64,000 nt of DNA. It comes from Subdoligranulum sp. CAG:314. Its GTDB lineage: Bacteria; Bacillota; Clostridia; Christensenellales; CAG-314. Position numbers and translations under genes: made by a program. The notes below the pieces were generated by a model. The model did not search any database. It was not told where the DNA came from and was given only the letters and a program-made list of their open reading frames with translations. Positions within the stretch are counted from its first letter, which is position 1, and the number at the start of each line of letters is the position of its first letter. Positions 1 through 7,075 of the stretch are shown piece after piece. The stretch spans positions 245,932 to 309,931 of the forward strand of contig FR900999.1 of the NCBI GenBank assembly GCA_000437915.1. Reading direction: 5' to 3'.

Positions 1-134
1 TTTTTTTGAGTCGTCCTCTCCGTTTTTAGTTTAGACTTTTAAAGTGCAATGTCGAGCGGTTTGAAATCATTTTTTCTTTTATGGAAAAAAATTTTGTCGT
101 AAAACATTTAAATCGTTTTTTTTAAGTTAAACAG

Positions 135-163
135 TTTACAAGCTCTGAAATTTGTGATATTAT
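135..163 (+). promoter_or_regulatory. Promoter of tRNA-Leu
   Basis: TTTACA at 135-140 and TATTAT at 158-163 with a 17-nt spacer, placing the transcription start about 8 nt before the tRNA. The rest of 1-178 is AT-rich and shows no gene. Confidence 0.6.
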
Positions 164-178
164 TTTACGGTAAAAATT

Positions 179-264
179 GCCGAAGTGGTGGAATGGCAGA
201 CGCGACGGACTCAAAATCCGTTGTTGGCAACAACGTGCGGGTTCAAGTCCCGCCTTCGGCACCA
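179..264 (+). tRNA. tRNA-Leu (anticodon CAA)
   Basis: An 86-nt cloverleaf with acceptor arms GCCGAAG (179-185) and CTTCGGC (254-260), discriminator A and an encoded CCA (262-264). The anticodon loop CTCAAAA gives anticodon CAA, reading UUG. The long variable arm (GTTGGCAACAAC region) is the class II feature expected of tRNA-Leu. A terminator-like hairpin and a short repeat element follow directly, and a decayed copy of its 3' end lies at 428. Confidence 0.95.
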
Positions 265-310
265 GCAGCCAAGCGCGCCCCGGCTCGTTTGGTTTTTTTC
301 TTGCCTTTAA
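244..310 (+). repeat. tRNA-Leu tail repeat, copy 1
   Basis: The last 21 nt of tRNA-Leu from T-loop residue C56, plus its terminator, form a unit of about 67 nt that recurs at 428-493 with scattered substitutions and single-base gaps. This is the intact copy because it lies within the functional tRNA. Confidence 0.8.
272..298 (+). terminator. Intrinsic terminator of tRNA-Leu
   Basis: CCAAGCG pairs with CGTTTGG (one G-U pair) around a C-rich loop and is followed by seven T. The same hairpin is repeated in decayed form at about 455-482, downstream of the tRNA-tail copy. Confidence 0.55.
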
Positions 311-427
311 AGCAAGCAAAAACCAAAGCAACGCCAAAGGCATTGCTTGTCTGCCGTACAGACAGTTTGGAAAAGAAATAATGTGACGCGAAAAGGGGTT
401 TTCGCTGTTCCGTCGCTGCGCTCCTTG
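287..427 (+). repeat. Short repeat element A, inserted after tRNA-Leu
   Basis: Segment between the two tRNA-Leu tail copies. It has a 5' inverted repeat (GTTTGG plus T-tract at 287, answered by AAAAACCAAA ending at 327). A 3' module at 378-427 contains TGTGACGC, a small hairpin, then TCCGTCGCTGC and GCTCCTTG joined directly to CAAGTCCCG of the tRNA copy. The same order of parts occurs in the element beside tRNA-Pro (1264-1408). No protein is credibly encoded. Confidence 0.65.
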
Positions 428-493
428 CAAGTCCCGCCTTCGGCGCCGGCAAGCCAAGCGCGCCCCAATTCGTTGGTTTTTTCTTGTCTTTGA
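428..493 (+). repeat. tRNA-Leu tail repeat, copy 2 (decayed tRNA 3' end)
   Basis: Starts at CAAGTCCCGCCTTCGGC, the 3' side of the T-arm and acceptor stem. Here the discriminator and CCA have changed to GCCG. The following terminator copy is also altered. It has no 5' half, so it cannot be a working tRNA. The rest of the interval up to 531 holds only the promoter of the next gene. Confidence 0.8.
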
Positions 494-511
494 TATTTTA
501 CAACGTATAAT
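484..511 (+). promoter_or_regulatory. Probable promoter of the phosphopantetheinyl transferase gene
   Basis: TTGTCT at 484-489 and TATAAT at 506-511 with a 16-nt spacer. The predicted leader is only about 14 nt and has no Shine-Dalgarno sequence. Confidence 0.4.
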
Positions 512-531
512 TTTGTTATATTATCGATGAA

Positions 532-1170
532 ATGGTACAAAAAAAAGCTTTTTTAAATATTTATGTGTCGTCTTATCCCTTTGAATGTGGGAGTCAAAAT
601 ATATCATTCGCACCGAGAGCGGAGGAAATCGAGGCCTGCACAAACGAAAATGTCCGCAGGCAAAAGCTTTATGTATGGAAGCTTTTGGAGCTTGCCGTCG
701 GTGATTTGTCGGGCATGGATTTAAATAGCTTGAACCTAAGGAAAGATGAAAACGGAAAATGGCAGTCGGATAAGATTTATATTTCGTTGTCGCACAGCGG
801 CAATGTTGTCGCGGCGGCGGTGTCTGACAGCTCGGTAGGCTTGGATATTGAATTTTTCAATGAAAAAAAATTCGGAAAGTCGCTTGCAAACAGAATTGCA
901 ACAGAGAGCGAAAAATCTTTTTTTGCAAAAGAGCGTGCTTTTTCGGAGCGAGTGTGCGCCTTGTGGACGAGGAAAGAAAGCGAATTTAAGCGTAAAGGAG
1001 AAAAAATTTTCAGACCGTTTTTTACAGGCGCGCTTTCGTCGCCGTGCAGGACATTTTTGCTCAAATGTAATCATGAAAGCTATGTTTTGTCAGTTTCGGG
1101 AGAAAGCGTTTCAAAATCGTCATTTGTCACGCCTTTTGATAATGTCGTTGTCTTCGAAGAAATAAAATAA
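532..1170 (+). CDS. 4'-phosphopantetheinyl transferase superfamily protein (Sfp-like)
   Basis: Enzymes of this family move the phosphopantetheine arm of CoA onto a serine of carrier proteins. The 212-residue product shows the family signatures: SLSHS at 85-89, the Mg-binding VGLDIE at 102-107 (Asp105, Glu107) and WTRKES at 145-150. The length fits the Sfp/two-domain type better than the roughly 120-residue AcpS type. No carrier protein, fatty-acid, NRPS or PKS gene is nearby, so its substrate is unknown. ATG 532 is used because the ATG at 527 runs into a stop within ten codons; no Shine-Dalgarno precedes it. The gene is isolated between two tRNA loci. Confidence 0.8.
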   Translation: MVQKKAFLNIYVSSYPFECGSQNISFAPRAEEIEACTNENVRRQKLYVWKLLELAVGDLSGMDLNSLNLRKDENGKWQSDKIYISLSHSGNVVAAAVSDSSVGLDIEFFNEKKFGKSLANRIATESEKSFFAKERAFSERVCALWTRKESEFKRKGEKIFRPFFTGALSSPCRTFLLKCNHESYVLSVSGESVSKSSFVTPFDNVVVFEEIK

Positions 1171-1185
1171 TGCAGGAATTTAACG

Positions 1186-1263
1186 AAGCAAAGAGAGTGC
1201 GTAAAAACGCACTCTCTTTGCAAAACAGTCGAGTTTCGACGTTGGTCGAGGCGACGGGACTTG
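1186..1263 (-). repeat. tRNA-Pro tail repeat, copy 2 (detached tRNA 3' end plus terminator)
   Basis: A perfect 78-nt copy of 1479-1556. On the minus strand it reads from CAAGTCCCG of the T-loop through the acceptor stem, discriminator, CCA and the 14-bp terminator hairpin (GCAAAGAGAGTGCG and its complement). It lacks the 5' three-quarters of the tRNA. Confidence 0.9.
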
Positions 1264-1408
1264 CAAGGAGCGGCAGCGACGGAGCAGCGAGGGAGGAAAG
1301 CTCCCGAAGCGTCACAAAATTCAACATCCCGTAAAAAGAAGTCTGCCAAACAGCCCCCAAAGCGACGTTTGGTTTTTTTGTGAGTCCTACGCAACAAAAA
1401 AGCCAAAC
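1264..1408 (-). repeat. Short repeat element B, inserted after tRNA-Pro
   Basis: Read on the minus strand it has the same plan as element A. An inverted repeat (1394-1408 with 1367-1381: GTTTGG, T-tract, loop, A-tract, CCAAAC) comes first. The 3' module at 1264-1322 has TGTGACGC, a GGGAG/CTCCC hairpin, then TCCGTCGCTGCC and GCTCCTTG fused to CAAGTCCCG of the tRNA copy. A GC-rich hairpin (CCCCGAAAGC/GCTTTCGGGG, about 1438-1459) lies between it and the tRNA-proximal terminator. Apart from repeats, 1171-1535 holds no gene. Confidence 0.65.
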
Positions 1409-1478
1409 AAGCAAAAAGGGCTTGTAAAAAAGAGGAACCCCGAAAGCGAGCTTTCGGGGAGGAGGAGAAACCGACAAA

Positions 1479-1556
1479 AAGCAAAGAGAGTGCGTAAAAA
1501 CGCACTCTCTTTGCAAAACAGTCGAGTTTCGACGTTGGTCGAGGCGACGGGACTTG
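1479..1556 (-). repeat. tRNA-Pro tail repeat, copy 1
   Basis: The 3' end of functional tRNA-Pro plus its terminator, identical over 78 nt to 1186-1263. Perfect identity implies recent duplication or ongoing gene conversion. Confidence 0.9.
1480..1515 (-). terminator. Terminator of tRNA-Pro
   Basis: Perfect 14-bp stem GCAAAGAGAGTGCG with a TTTTTA loop, about 20 nt after the tRNA CCA. A second identical copy lies at 1187-1222, where it could also end the transferase gene on the plus strand. Confidence 0.6.
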
Positions 1557-1612
1557 AACCCACGACCTCTTGCTCCCTAAGCAAGCGCGCTACCAAACTG
1601 CGCCACGCCTCG
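1536..1612 (-). tRNA. tRNA-Pro (anticodon AGG)
   Basis: A 77-nt cloverleaf on the minus strand with acceptor arms CGAGGCG and CGCCTCG, discriminator A and encoded CCA. The anticodon stem is CTTGC/GCAAG with loop TTAGGGA, giving AGG (proline, CCU). The T-loop is TTCAAGT. Confidence 0.93.
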
Positions 1613-1617
1613 ACGGG

Positions 1618-1659
1618 CAACAAACAAGCGCCGTAACGGCGCATTAACGTTGCTTGTTG
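1618..1659 (-). other. Hairpin in the 5' leader of tRNA-Pro
   Basis: Perfect 7-1-7 palindrome GCGCCGT A ACGGCGC at 1628-1642, flanked by partly complementary arms CAACAAACAAGC and GTTGCTTGTTG. It lies between the promoter and the mature tRNA 5' end, so it is probably removed by RNase P processing. Confidence 0.5.
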
Positions 1660-1672
1660 ATTACCGCAGATT

Positions 1673-1701
1673 ATTCTACCATATCCCCAACCGCAAGTCA
1701 A
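1673..1701 (-). promoter_or_regulatory. Promoter of tRNA-Pro
   Basis: On the minus strand TTGACT (1696-1701) and TAGAAT (1673-1678) with a 17-nt spacer. The resulting leader of about 50 nt contains the hairpin at 1618-1659. Confidence 0.65.
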
Positions 1702-1783
1702 GCCGAAATATGCAAAAAGTTTACAAAAAATAAGTTTTTGTTTCTCGTTTTGTTCGGCAAGCCGAGTTAGCTTTACGTAAAAG

Positions 1784-1812
1784 TTGACGCGGTTATTTTT
1801 TTGTTGTAATAT
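1784..1812 (+). promoter_or_regulatory. Promoter of copA-copZ
   Basis: TTGACG at 1784-1789, a 17-nt spacer, then TAATAT at 1807-1812. No clear copper-responsive operator palindrome (CsoR or CopY type) was recognised. Confidence 0.55.
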
Positions 1813-1839
1813 GAAATAATAAAACAGGCGAGGTGCGGA

Positions 1840-4110
1840 ATGCATCAAAGATTCAAAGTTACGGGTATGTCCTGCGCAGCGTGTTCTGCGGGGGTGGAGC
1901 GCGCGGTCGGCAGGCTCAAAGGCGTTAATTCGGTGGAAGTCAGCCTTGTTGCAAAAAGCATGGTTTGCGACTTCGACGAAAACATAATAAGCGAAAAAGA
2001 GATAGCGAACGCTGTGAAAAAGGCGGGCTTCAAAGCCTATCCCGAAAAATCTGCCGATTCGAGTCAGGGCGCGGACAGAAATGCCGGGGCGAACCCGATT
2101 GCGGAAACGGACGGCTTTACTCCCATGAAAACGCGCCTTATTGTGTCTCTGATTTTTCTCGTGCTTTTGATGTACGTATCTATCGGGCACATGATAGGGC
2201 TGCCTGTTCCCGCTTTTATGCACGGCGTTCATAACGGCGTGGCATTTGCGCTCGTTCAGTTTTTGCTGGTTCTGCCAATCCTTTACGTAAACAGAAAATT
2301 TTACGTCAACGGTTTCAAGGCGCTGTGGCATCGCGTGCCCAATATGGACAGTTTGGTTGCAGTCGGTTCGTCGGCGGCTGTCATATATGGAGTTTTCGCT
2401 ATTTTCATGATATCCTACGGCATCGGCAACGGAAATTTGCAGCTTGCCGAAAAATACTTGTCGGGACTGTATCTCGAGTCGGGCGGCATGATACTCACGC
2501 TGGTGACGGTCGGAAAATTGTTGGAGGAGCGCTCTAAAAACAAAACTTATTCTGCGATACAAAAGCTCATCGACCTTGCGCCTAAAACGGCGCTTGTTTT
2601 GCGCGACGGGGAGGAAGTAGAAATAACCGTAGACAAAATAGCGGTCGGAGACATAATTTTGCTCAAACCCGGCAGCTCGGTTCCCGTTGACGGCGAGGTT
2701 ATAGAGGGCGGCGGCACGGTTGACGAGTCGGCGCTCACCGGGGAAAGTATGCCTGTGGAGAAATACGTCGGAGCGCAGCTTATTTCCGCTTCCATTGTCA
2801 AAAGCGGAGCGTTTAAAATAAAAGCGCGGCGCGTCGGGGACGATACGACGCTTTCGCAGATAGTCGAGCTTGTAAAAAACGCCGCTTCGTCAAAGGCGCC
2901 GATAGGTAGGCTTGCGGACAAAGTAAGCGGTATATTCGTGCCCGTTGTCATGGGCATCGCTCTCGTTACCGCGATTGTTTGGCTTGCGTGCGGAGCGACA
3001 TTTGAATTTGCCCTTAACGTGGCAATTTCGGTGCTTGTTATTTCCTGTCCGTGCGCGTTGGGGCTTGCTACTCCGTTGGCAATCATGGTTTCGACGGGCA
3101 AATGCGCTTCGCGCGGAATTTTAATCAAGAGCGCGGAAGCTTTGGAACAGCTGCACAATGTTACGACGGTGGTGCTTGACAAAACGGGCACAGTGACCGA
3201 GGGAAAGCCGTCGGTCACGGACGTCGTTCCGTCTGACGGAGCGAGCGAGCGCGAGCTTGTTTCGCTTGCCGCCGCGCTTGAAAAAAACAGTCAGCATCCT
3301 TTGTCTGTCGCAGTAACCGAGTATGCGGATTTGCAGAATATCCGTACCGTCGGCGCGGAAAATTTCAAAAATCTCGACGGATTGGGCGTGGAAGCAACAA
3401 TCGAGGGTCGTCAGGCTTTGGCAGGCAACGCAAAACTTATGGCTGAACGCAATATCGACGTTTCGTCGGCGTCCGTTGCCGCGGAGGAATTGGCAGGCAA
3501 AGGCAAGACGGTCATGTATTTTGCCTGCGGAGGCAAATTTTTCGGACTGATTGCCGTGGCAGACAAGGTCAAACCCACAAGCAAAGAAGCTGTTGAGGCT
3601 CTTAAAAAGAGCGGTATTGAGGTGATTATGCTGACGGGCGACAATGCCGTTACCGCGGAGGCAATCAGAAACGAGGTCGGTATAGACCGAATCGAAGCGG
3701 AAGTCATGCCCGCCGACAAGCAGCGTATAGTAGCCGAGTTGAAAAATGCCGGCAAAAAGGTTGTTATGGTGGGGGACGGAATAAACGACAGTCCCGCGCT
3801 CATGCAGGCGGATGTAGGCATAGCTATCGGCAGCGGCACCGATATAGCGATAGAGTCCGCCGACGTTGTGCTTATGAAAAACGATTTGACGGACGTTTCG
3901 CGTGCCATACATTATTCAAAACGCACCATCAGAAACATTAAACAAAACCTGTTCTGGGCGTTCTTTTACAACTCTCTCGGCATTCCGCTTGCGGCAGGAG
4001 TGCTTTATCCGTTGTGGCAGATAACTCTCAGTCCAATGATTGGCGCGCTTGCAATGAGTTTAAGCTCGCTTTTCGTTGTCGGAAACGCATTGAGACTGTA
4101 CAGAGGCTGA
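1840..4110 (+). CDS. copA: Copper-exporting P1B-type ATPase
   Basis: Pumps Cu(I) out of the cytoplasm using ATP. The 756-residue product has a single N-terminal heavy-metal domain with GMSCAAC (Cys12, Cys15). Membrane helices follow, then the actuator TGES loop, the intramembrane CPC metal site near residue 402, the phosphorylation motif DKTGT near 447, the HP dipeptide of the nucleotide domain and GDGINDSP near 645. This set defines the CopA subgroup. ATG 1840 follows a GAGGTG ribosome site. It is co-transcribed with the chaperone gene copZ 20 nt downstream. The ATPase and chaperone pair is the standard copper-tolerance arrangement. Confidence 0.95.
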   Translation: MHQRFKVTGMSCAACSAGVERAVGRLKGVNSVEVSLVAKSMVCDFDENIISEKEIANAVKKAGFKAYPEKSADSSQGADRNAGANPIAETDGFTPMKTRLIVSLIFLVLLMYVSIGHMIGLPVPAFMHGVHNGVAFALVQFLLVLPILYVNRKFYVNGFKALWHRVPNMDSLVAVGSSAAVIYGVFAIFMISYGIGNGNLQLAEKYLSGLYLESGGMILTLVTVGKLLEERSKNKTYSAIQKLIDLAPKTALVLRDGEEVEITVDKIAVGDIILLKPGSSVPVDGEVIEGGGTVDESALTGESMPVEKYVGAQLISASIVKSGAFKIKARRVGDDTTLSQIVELVKNAASSKAPIGRLADKVSGIFVPVVMGIALVTAIVWLACGATFEFALNVAISVLVISCPCALGLATPLAIMVSTGKCASRGILIKSAEALEQLHNVTTVVLDKTGTVTEGKPSVTDVVPSDGASERELVSLAAALEKNSQHPLSVAVTEYADLQNIRTVGAENFKNLDGLGVEATIEGRQALAGNAKLMAERNIDVSSASVAAEELAGKGKTVMYFACGGKFFGLIAVADKVKPTSKEAVEALKKSGIEVIMLTGDNAVTAEAIRNEVGIDRIEAEVMPADKQRIVAELKNAGKKVVMVGDGINDSPALMQADVGIAIGSGTDIAIESADVVLMKNDLTDVSRAIHYSKRTIRNIKQNLFWAFFYNSLGIPLAAGVLYPLWQITLSPMIGALAMSLSSLFVVGNALRLYRG

Positions 4111-4130
4111 AATAAAAAAGGAGAAGAAAT

Positions 4131-4337
4131 ATGACAAAAATTCAAATCAAAGGCATGACTTGCAATCATTGCAAAATGCGCGTGGAAAAGGCATTGAAGC
4201 AGGCGGGCTGCGGCAAGGTCAAGGTTGAACTGGAAACGGGAACCGCAACTGCGGATACACGCGGTTTGTCGGCGGAGCAGATTCGAGAAACGATAGAGAG
4301 TCTGGGCTTTCAATGCGGTGACGTTTCGGATATGTAA
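4131..4337 (+). CDS. copZ: Copper chaperone, heavy-metal-associated domain protein
   Basis: A 68-residue protein consisting of one HMA domain with GMTCNHC (Cys11, Cys14), which carries Cu(I) to CopA. It starts 20 nt after copA behind a strong AAGGAG ribosome site and is followed by a hairpin terminator. Its length matches stand-alone CopZ proteins. Confidence 0.9.
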   Translation: MTKIQIKGMTCNHCKMRVEKALKQAGCGKVKVELETGTATADTRGLSAEQIRETIESLGFQCGDVSDM

Positions 4338-4350
4338 TTTTACAGTAAAA

Positions 4351-4373
4351 AACGCGCTTAAAGCGCGTTTTTT
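4351..4373. terminator. Bidirectional terminator between copZ and the 4387 gene
   Basis: AACGCGCT and AGCGCGTT pair around a TAA loop. T-runs lie on the 3' side in both orientations, so it can end both convergent units. Confidence 0.75.
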
Positions 4374-4386
4374 GTTTTATGTTTTC

Positions 4387-5622
4387 TTATTCGCTTTCGA
4401 CGCTCGCGCCGACAATTTCGTTTTCCGTTTTTTCGGCAGGAATCGCGTCTCTTTTCTTTCTTGACATATACAAAGAAACGCAAAGTAAAGAGATTGTCAC
4501 CGCGCACAGAGCGGGATTTCTGAAATAGCTGAACGAAGTTGTACCGAATTTATATTCATTCAAAATTGCAATGACAAATACGATTGCAACGTGAAGGACG
4601 ATAAATACTATATCGGATATATAAGAGTTGAAAATGCTTTTTTTGTTTTCCGAACTGTGCGCGAGAGTTACGGCTCCCAATACAAGCAAAATTACGGACA
4701 AAATCAGCTGCCAATACATATTGCCGATGATTTCCGGTTTGAAGAACAGCCGGTTAAAAAAGTCGAGAACGGCAAACGAAGCCCTTACGAGACAGAAAAT
4801 CATCGCCGCAAAACGTAATTTTGAAGCGGTAAAAGATGAAGTCGGTTTCTGCCTTACTCGGGAAGAAAGCGAAAGCGAAACGACGCATAACACGGCGGAA
4901 GCGGCATAAACCAGATATATCAATCCATTTTCAAAAATCGGAACTTCCGCGTCGGTCGGGTTGACGCCGATAAACGCGAAAAAATAATAAGCAAGCAAGA
5001 TTAAATCGAGAGCGCGTCTTTGCTCAAAGCCGTTTTTTGTCCGTTCAGGCGGTTTGATTAACATTATCGAAACGGTCAGAAACAGCGTTGCGAAAGCTAT
5101 AAGATATAACATATACAAAACCGGAATCGAATTGTTTTCATTGAACATCCAAATCACGCAAAATATGATTACCGACGAGAAATGGACTGTGTTGAATATG
5201 CCGTTTCCCAGTTGAATATTGCGTTTCAGAGCGACTGCGCGCGCGGGTGACTGTCCGTATTTGTAAATCGTCAAAAAGGCGAATGTCGCGGAAACGCCGA
5301 AAAGCGCAAATTGAAAAACGCCGAGAGTGTTTGAAACGAAATTCACGTAACCGAAAAAAGGTTGGGAAAGAAATACGGAAAAAGAGCCCGCAAGGACAGC
5401 AAAAAGCAAAACCGCGCTTGCCGCGCTGCCCTTTTCTTCGCTAAAAACGAGAAATAGCGAAAGCAAAATTATGCAACCGTATACCACGTTGAAAGAGATG
5501 ATATAAATTTTTTCCAACCCGGTACCGCGCAGCCCTGCGGCGTTGATAAAACCAAAAATCGCAAACAGTATTCCGGCTATACACCCGCAAATCTGATAAA
5601 TTTTTTCTTTAAAATGCAGCAT
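4387..5622 (-). CDS. Unknown multi-pass membrane protein (411 aa), paralogue of the upstream gene
   Basis: No family is recognised. The product is almost entirely hydrophobic, with roughly a dozen predicted membrane helices and a hydrophilic acidic tail of about 25 residues at the C-terminus. A longer open frame begins at 5673. However, the ATG at 5622 is preceded by AGGAGGG five bases away, and this start removes overlap with the upstream gene and gives 411 residues, almost the same as its neighbour (410). The two genes are 31 nt apart, read in the same direction and look like a tandem duplication that has diverged far. No catalytic motif is visible. Confidence 0.75.
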   Translation of the reverse strand: MLHFKEKIYQICGCIAGILFAIFGFINAAGLRGTGLEKIYIISFNVVYGCIILLSLFLVFSEEKGSAASAVLLFAVLAGSFSVFLSQPFFGYVNFVSNTLGVFQFALFGVSATFAFLTIYKYGQSPARAVALKRNIQLGNGIFNTVHFSSVIIFCVIWMFNENNSIPVLYMLYLIAFATLFLTVSIMLIKPPERTKNGFEQRRALDLILLAYYFFAFIGVNPTDAEVPIFENGLIYLVYAASAVLCVVSLSLSSRVRQKPTSSFTASKLRFAAMIFCLVRASFAVLDFFNRLFFKPEIIGNMYWQLILSVILLVLGAVTLAHSSENKKSIFNSYISDIVFIVLHVAIVFVIAILNEYKFGTTSFSYFRNPALCAVTISLLCVSLYMSRKKRDAIPAEKTENEIVGASVESE

Positions 5623-5653
5623 TGCATCCCTCCTGTTAAGTACGTAAACTTGT

Positions 5654-6886
5654 TTATTCCGCGCTTTCCGCATTTTCTTCCGTCACAACCGTTTTTTCCG
5701 TTTGTTCGGGCGACGTCGAATTTTTTTTCAAAACTGTCGACGCGGCGCAGCAGATGGCAAGCGCAAAGCCGAATGCGCAGGATGCCCTGAGATAACTTTG
5801 CTCGGGCGTTGTAATCAGCCCGAATGTCAGGCACAAGAGGCAGGCGACGAAAATAAGCGTTTTCATGACGACGGGCGGGAAGATTTTTTTGCCAAAGTGC
5901 AGCGGAAGGGCAAGAATTACGACCGCCGTGCCCGAGACCAGATAAATGTAGTCGGCGTAATCGGGAATGCGCCTCAACGTATCGTCCTTTTGACAAAAAA
6001 CAAAATTTGCAATCACGGTCACTGCGAGAAGAATGGACAGGGGAAGAAGGGCTTTGTCCGCGCAAAAAGACAAATGCCCGCGTTTGTCCTCAAAGGGACC
6101 GAATTCGAATCTGTCGAAAATGCAAATCAGACTGAGCGCGATTATTGCCATACTCAAAAGAATATTCAGAAAATAAACGGGCTGCTCGTACAGCAAATCA
6201 CCTTCCAGCAGATTCTTTATATCGTAAATGTAGTAAAGTACAAATAAAATATTGATTAAAGTTTTTTCATTGTATCTGCCGCTCATTTTCCAATGCTGTT
6301 CTTTGATGAGAAAGCATGAGAGAACTATTACCGCCGCCGACAGTAAAACGGGCAACAGCGAATCGAAATCGGCAAACCGCGAGTATAAAATAATCAATGC
6401 GCTTGAAAGGGCGGTTAAAATGCCTCTTACAAGGTTTGCTATGCCGTTGGCTTTGAGCAGAATCCGTTTTTTGTGAAAGACGTATTCGGCTTTTTGCGCG
6501 TTGAACTGAATAATTGCGGCGTTAAGCAAAATTATGAATACGCTTAGAAAAATGCGAACCGTGTCAAGCGCCAGAGAATACTGTACTTCGAGTTCTTCCC
6601 AGAAAACAAAACAGCACAAAAAAATATTGACGACGATGAAAACGATTTCCGCAGACAAAGATTCGGTTTTCGACGATGCGATATAATATATGGAAAAGAT
6701 AACGGAAGTCAAAGCAAGCGCAACGCATACGACGGATACCGTGCTTTGTTCCGAATGAAAATCTTTCGGATTCAAGTGAATGAGTATTTCCGCAAGGATA
6801 AACAGCGCGGCGTTTGCAATGCAGCAAAACGAATTCAAATATTTAAGCAAAACTGTTTTGTTTGCCGACTCCTTAATTTTTTTCAT
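5654..6886 (-). CDS. Unknown multi-pass membrane protein (410 aa)
   Basis: First gene of a two-gene unit with the similarly built protein at 4387-5622. It has about a dozen hydrophobic segments, short loops, a basic N-terminus and a Thr/Glu/Ala-rich acidic C-terminal tail. No known transporter or enzyme signature is seen. Translation starts at ATG 6886, with a weak CAGGG-type ribosome site. The pair is flanked by a copper operon and a ClC gene, neither of which suggests a role. Confidence 0.75.
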   Translation of the reverse strand: MKKIKESANKTVLLKYLNSFCCIANAALFILAEILIHLNPKDFHSEQSTVSVVCVALALTSVIFSIYYIASSKTESLSAEIVFIVVNIFLCCFVFWEELEVQYSLALDTVRIFLSVFIILLNAAIIQFNAQKAEYVFHKKRILLKANGIANLVRGILTALSSALIILYSRFADFDSLLPVLLSAAVIVLSCFLIKEQHWKMSGRYNEKTLINILFVLYYIYDIKNLLEGDLLYEQPVYFLNILLSMAIIALSLICIFDRFEFGPFEDKRGHLSFCADKALLPLSILLAVTVIANFVFCQKDDTLRRIPDYADYIYLVSGTAVVILALPLHFGKKIFPPVVMKTLIFVACLLCLTFGLITTPEQSYLRASCAFGFALAICCAASTVLKKNSTSPEQTEKTVVTEENAESAE

Positions 6887-7014
6887 GTAAAATTACCCTG
6901 AATATATTTTATATTATTCTGTCGAATTTTCCAAGCAAAACAGCATAAAAGATTTTTGAATTTTGGGAATCGGTGAGATTTATTTCGATTTACCAAAAAA
7001 TATATATAGATTTG

Positions 7015-7043
7015 TTTGCAAAATTATGGAAAAATGTTAAAAT
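7015..7043 (+). promoter_or_regulatory. Promoter of the ClC gene
   Basis: TTTGCA at 7015-7020, 17-nt spacer, TAAAAT at 7038-7043. Confidence 0.45.
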
Positions 7044-7075
7044 AAATAATGAATAATATTCATATTCGGAGCGCC

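Noticed and set aside
428..453. A second tRNA-Leu gene
   Set aside because: Only the 3' T-arm and acceptor half are present and CCA is mutated; no cloverleaf can form.
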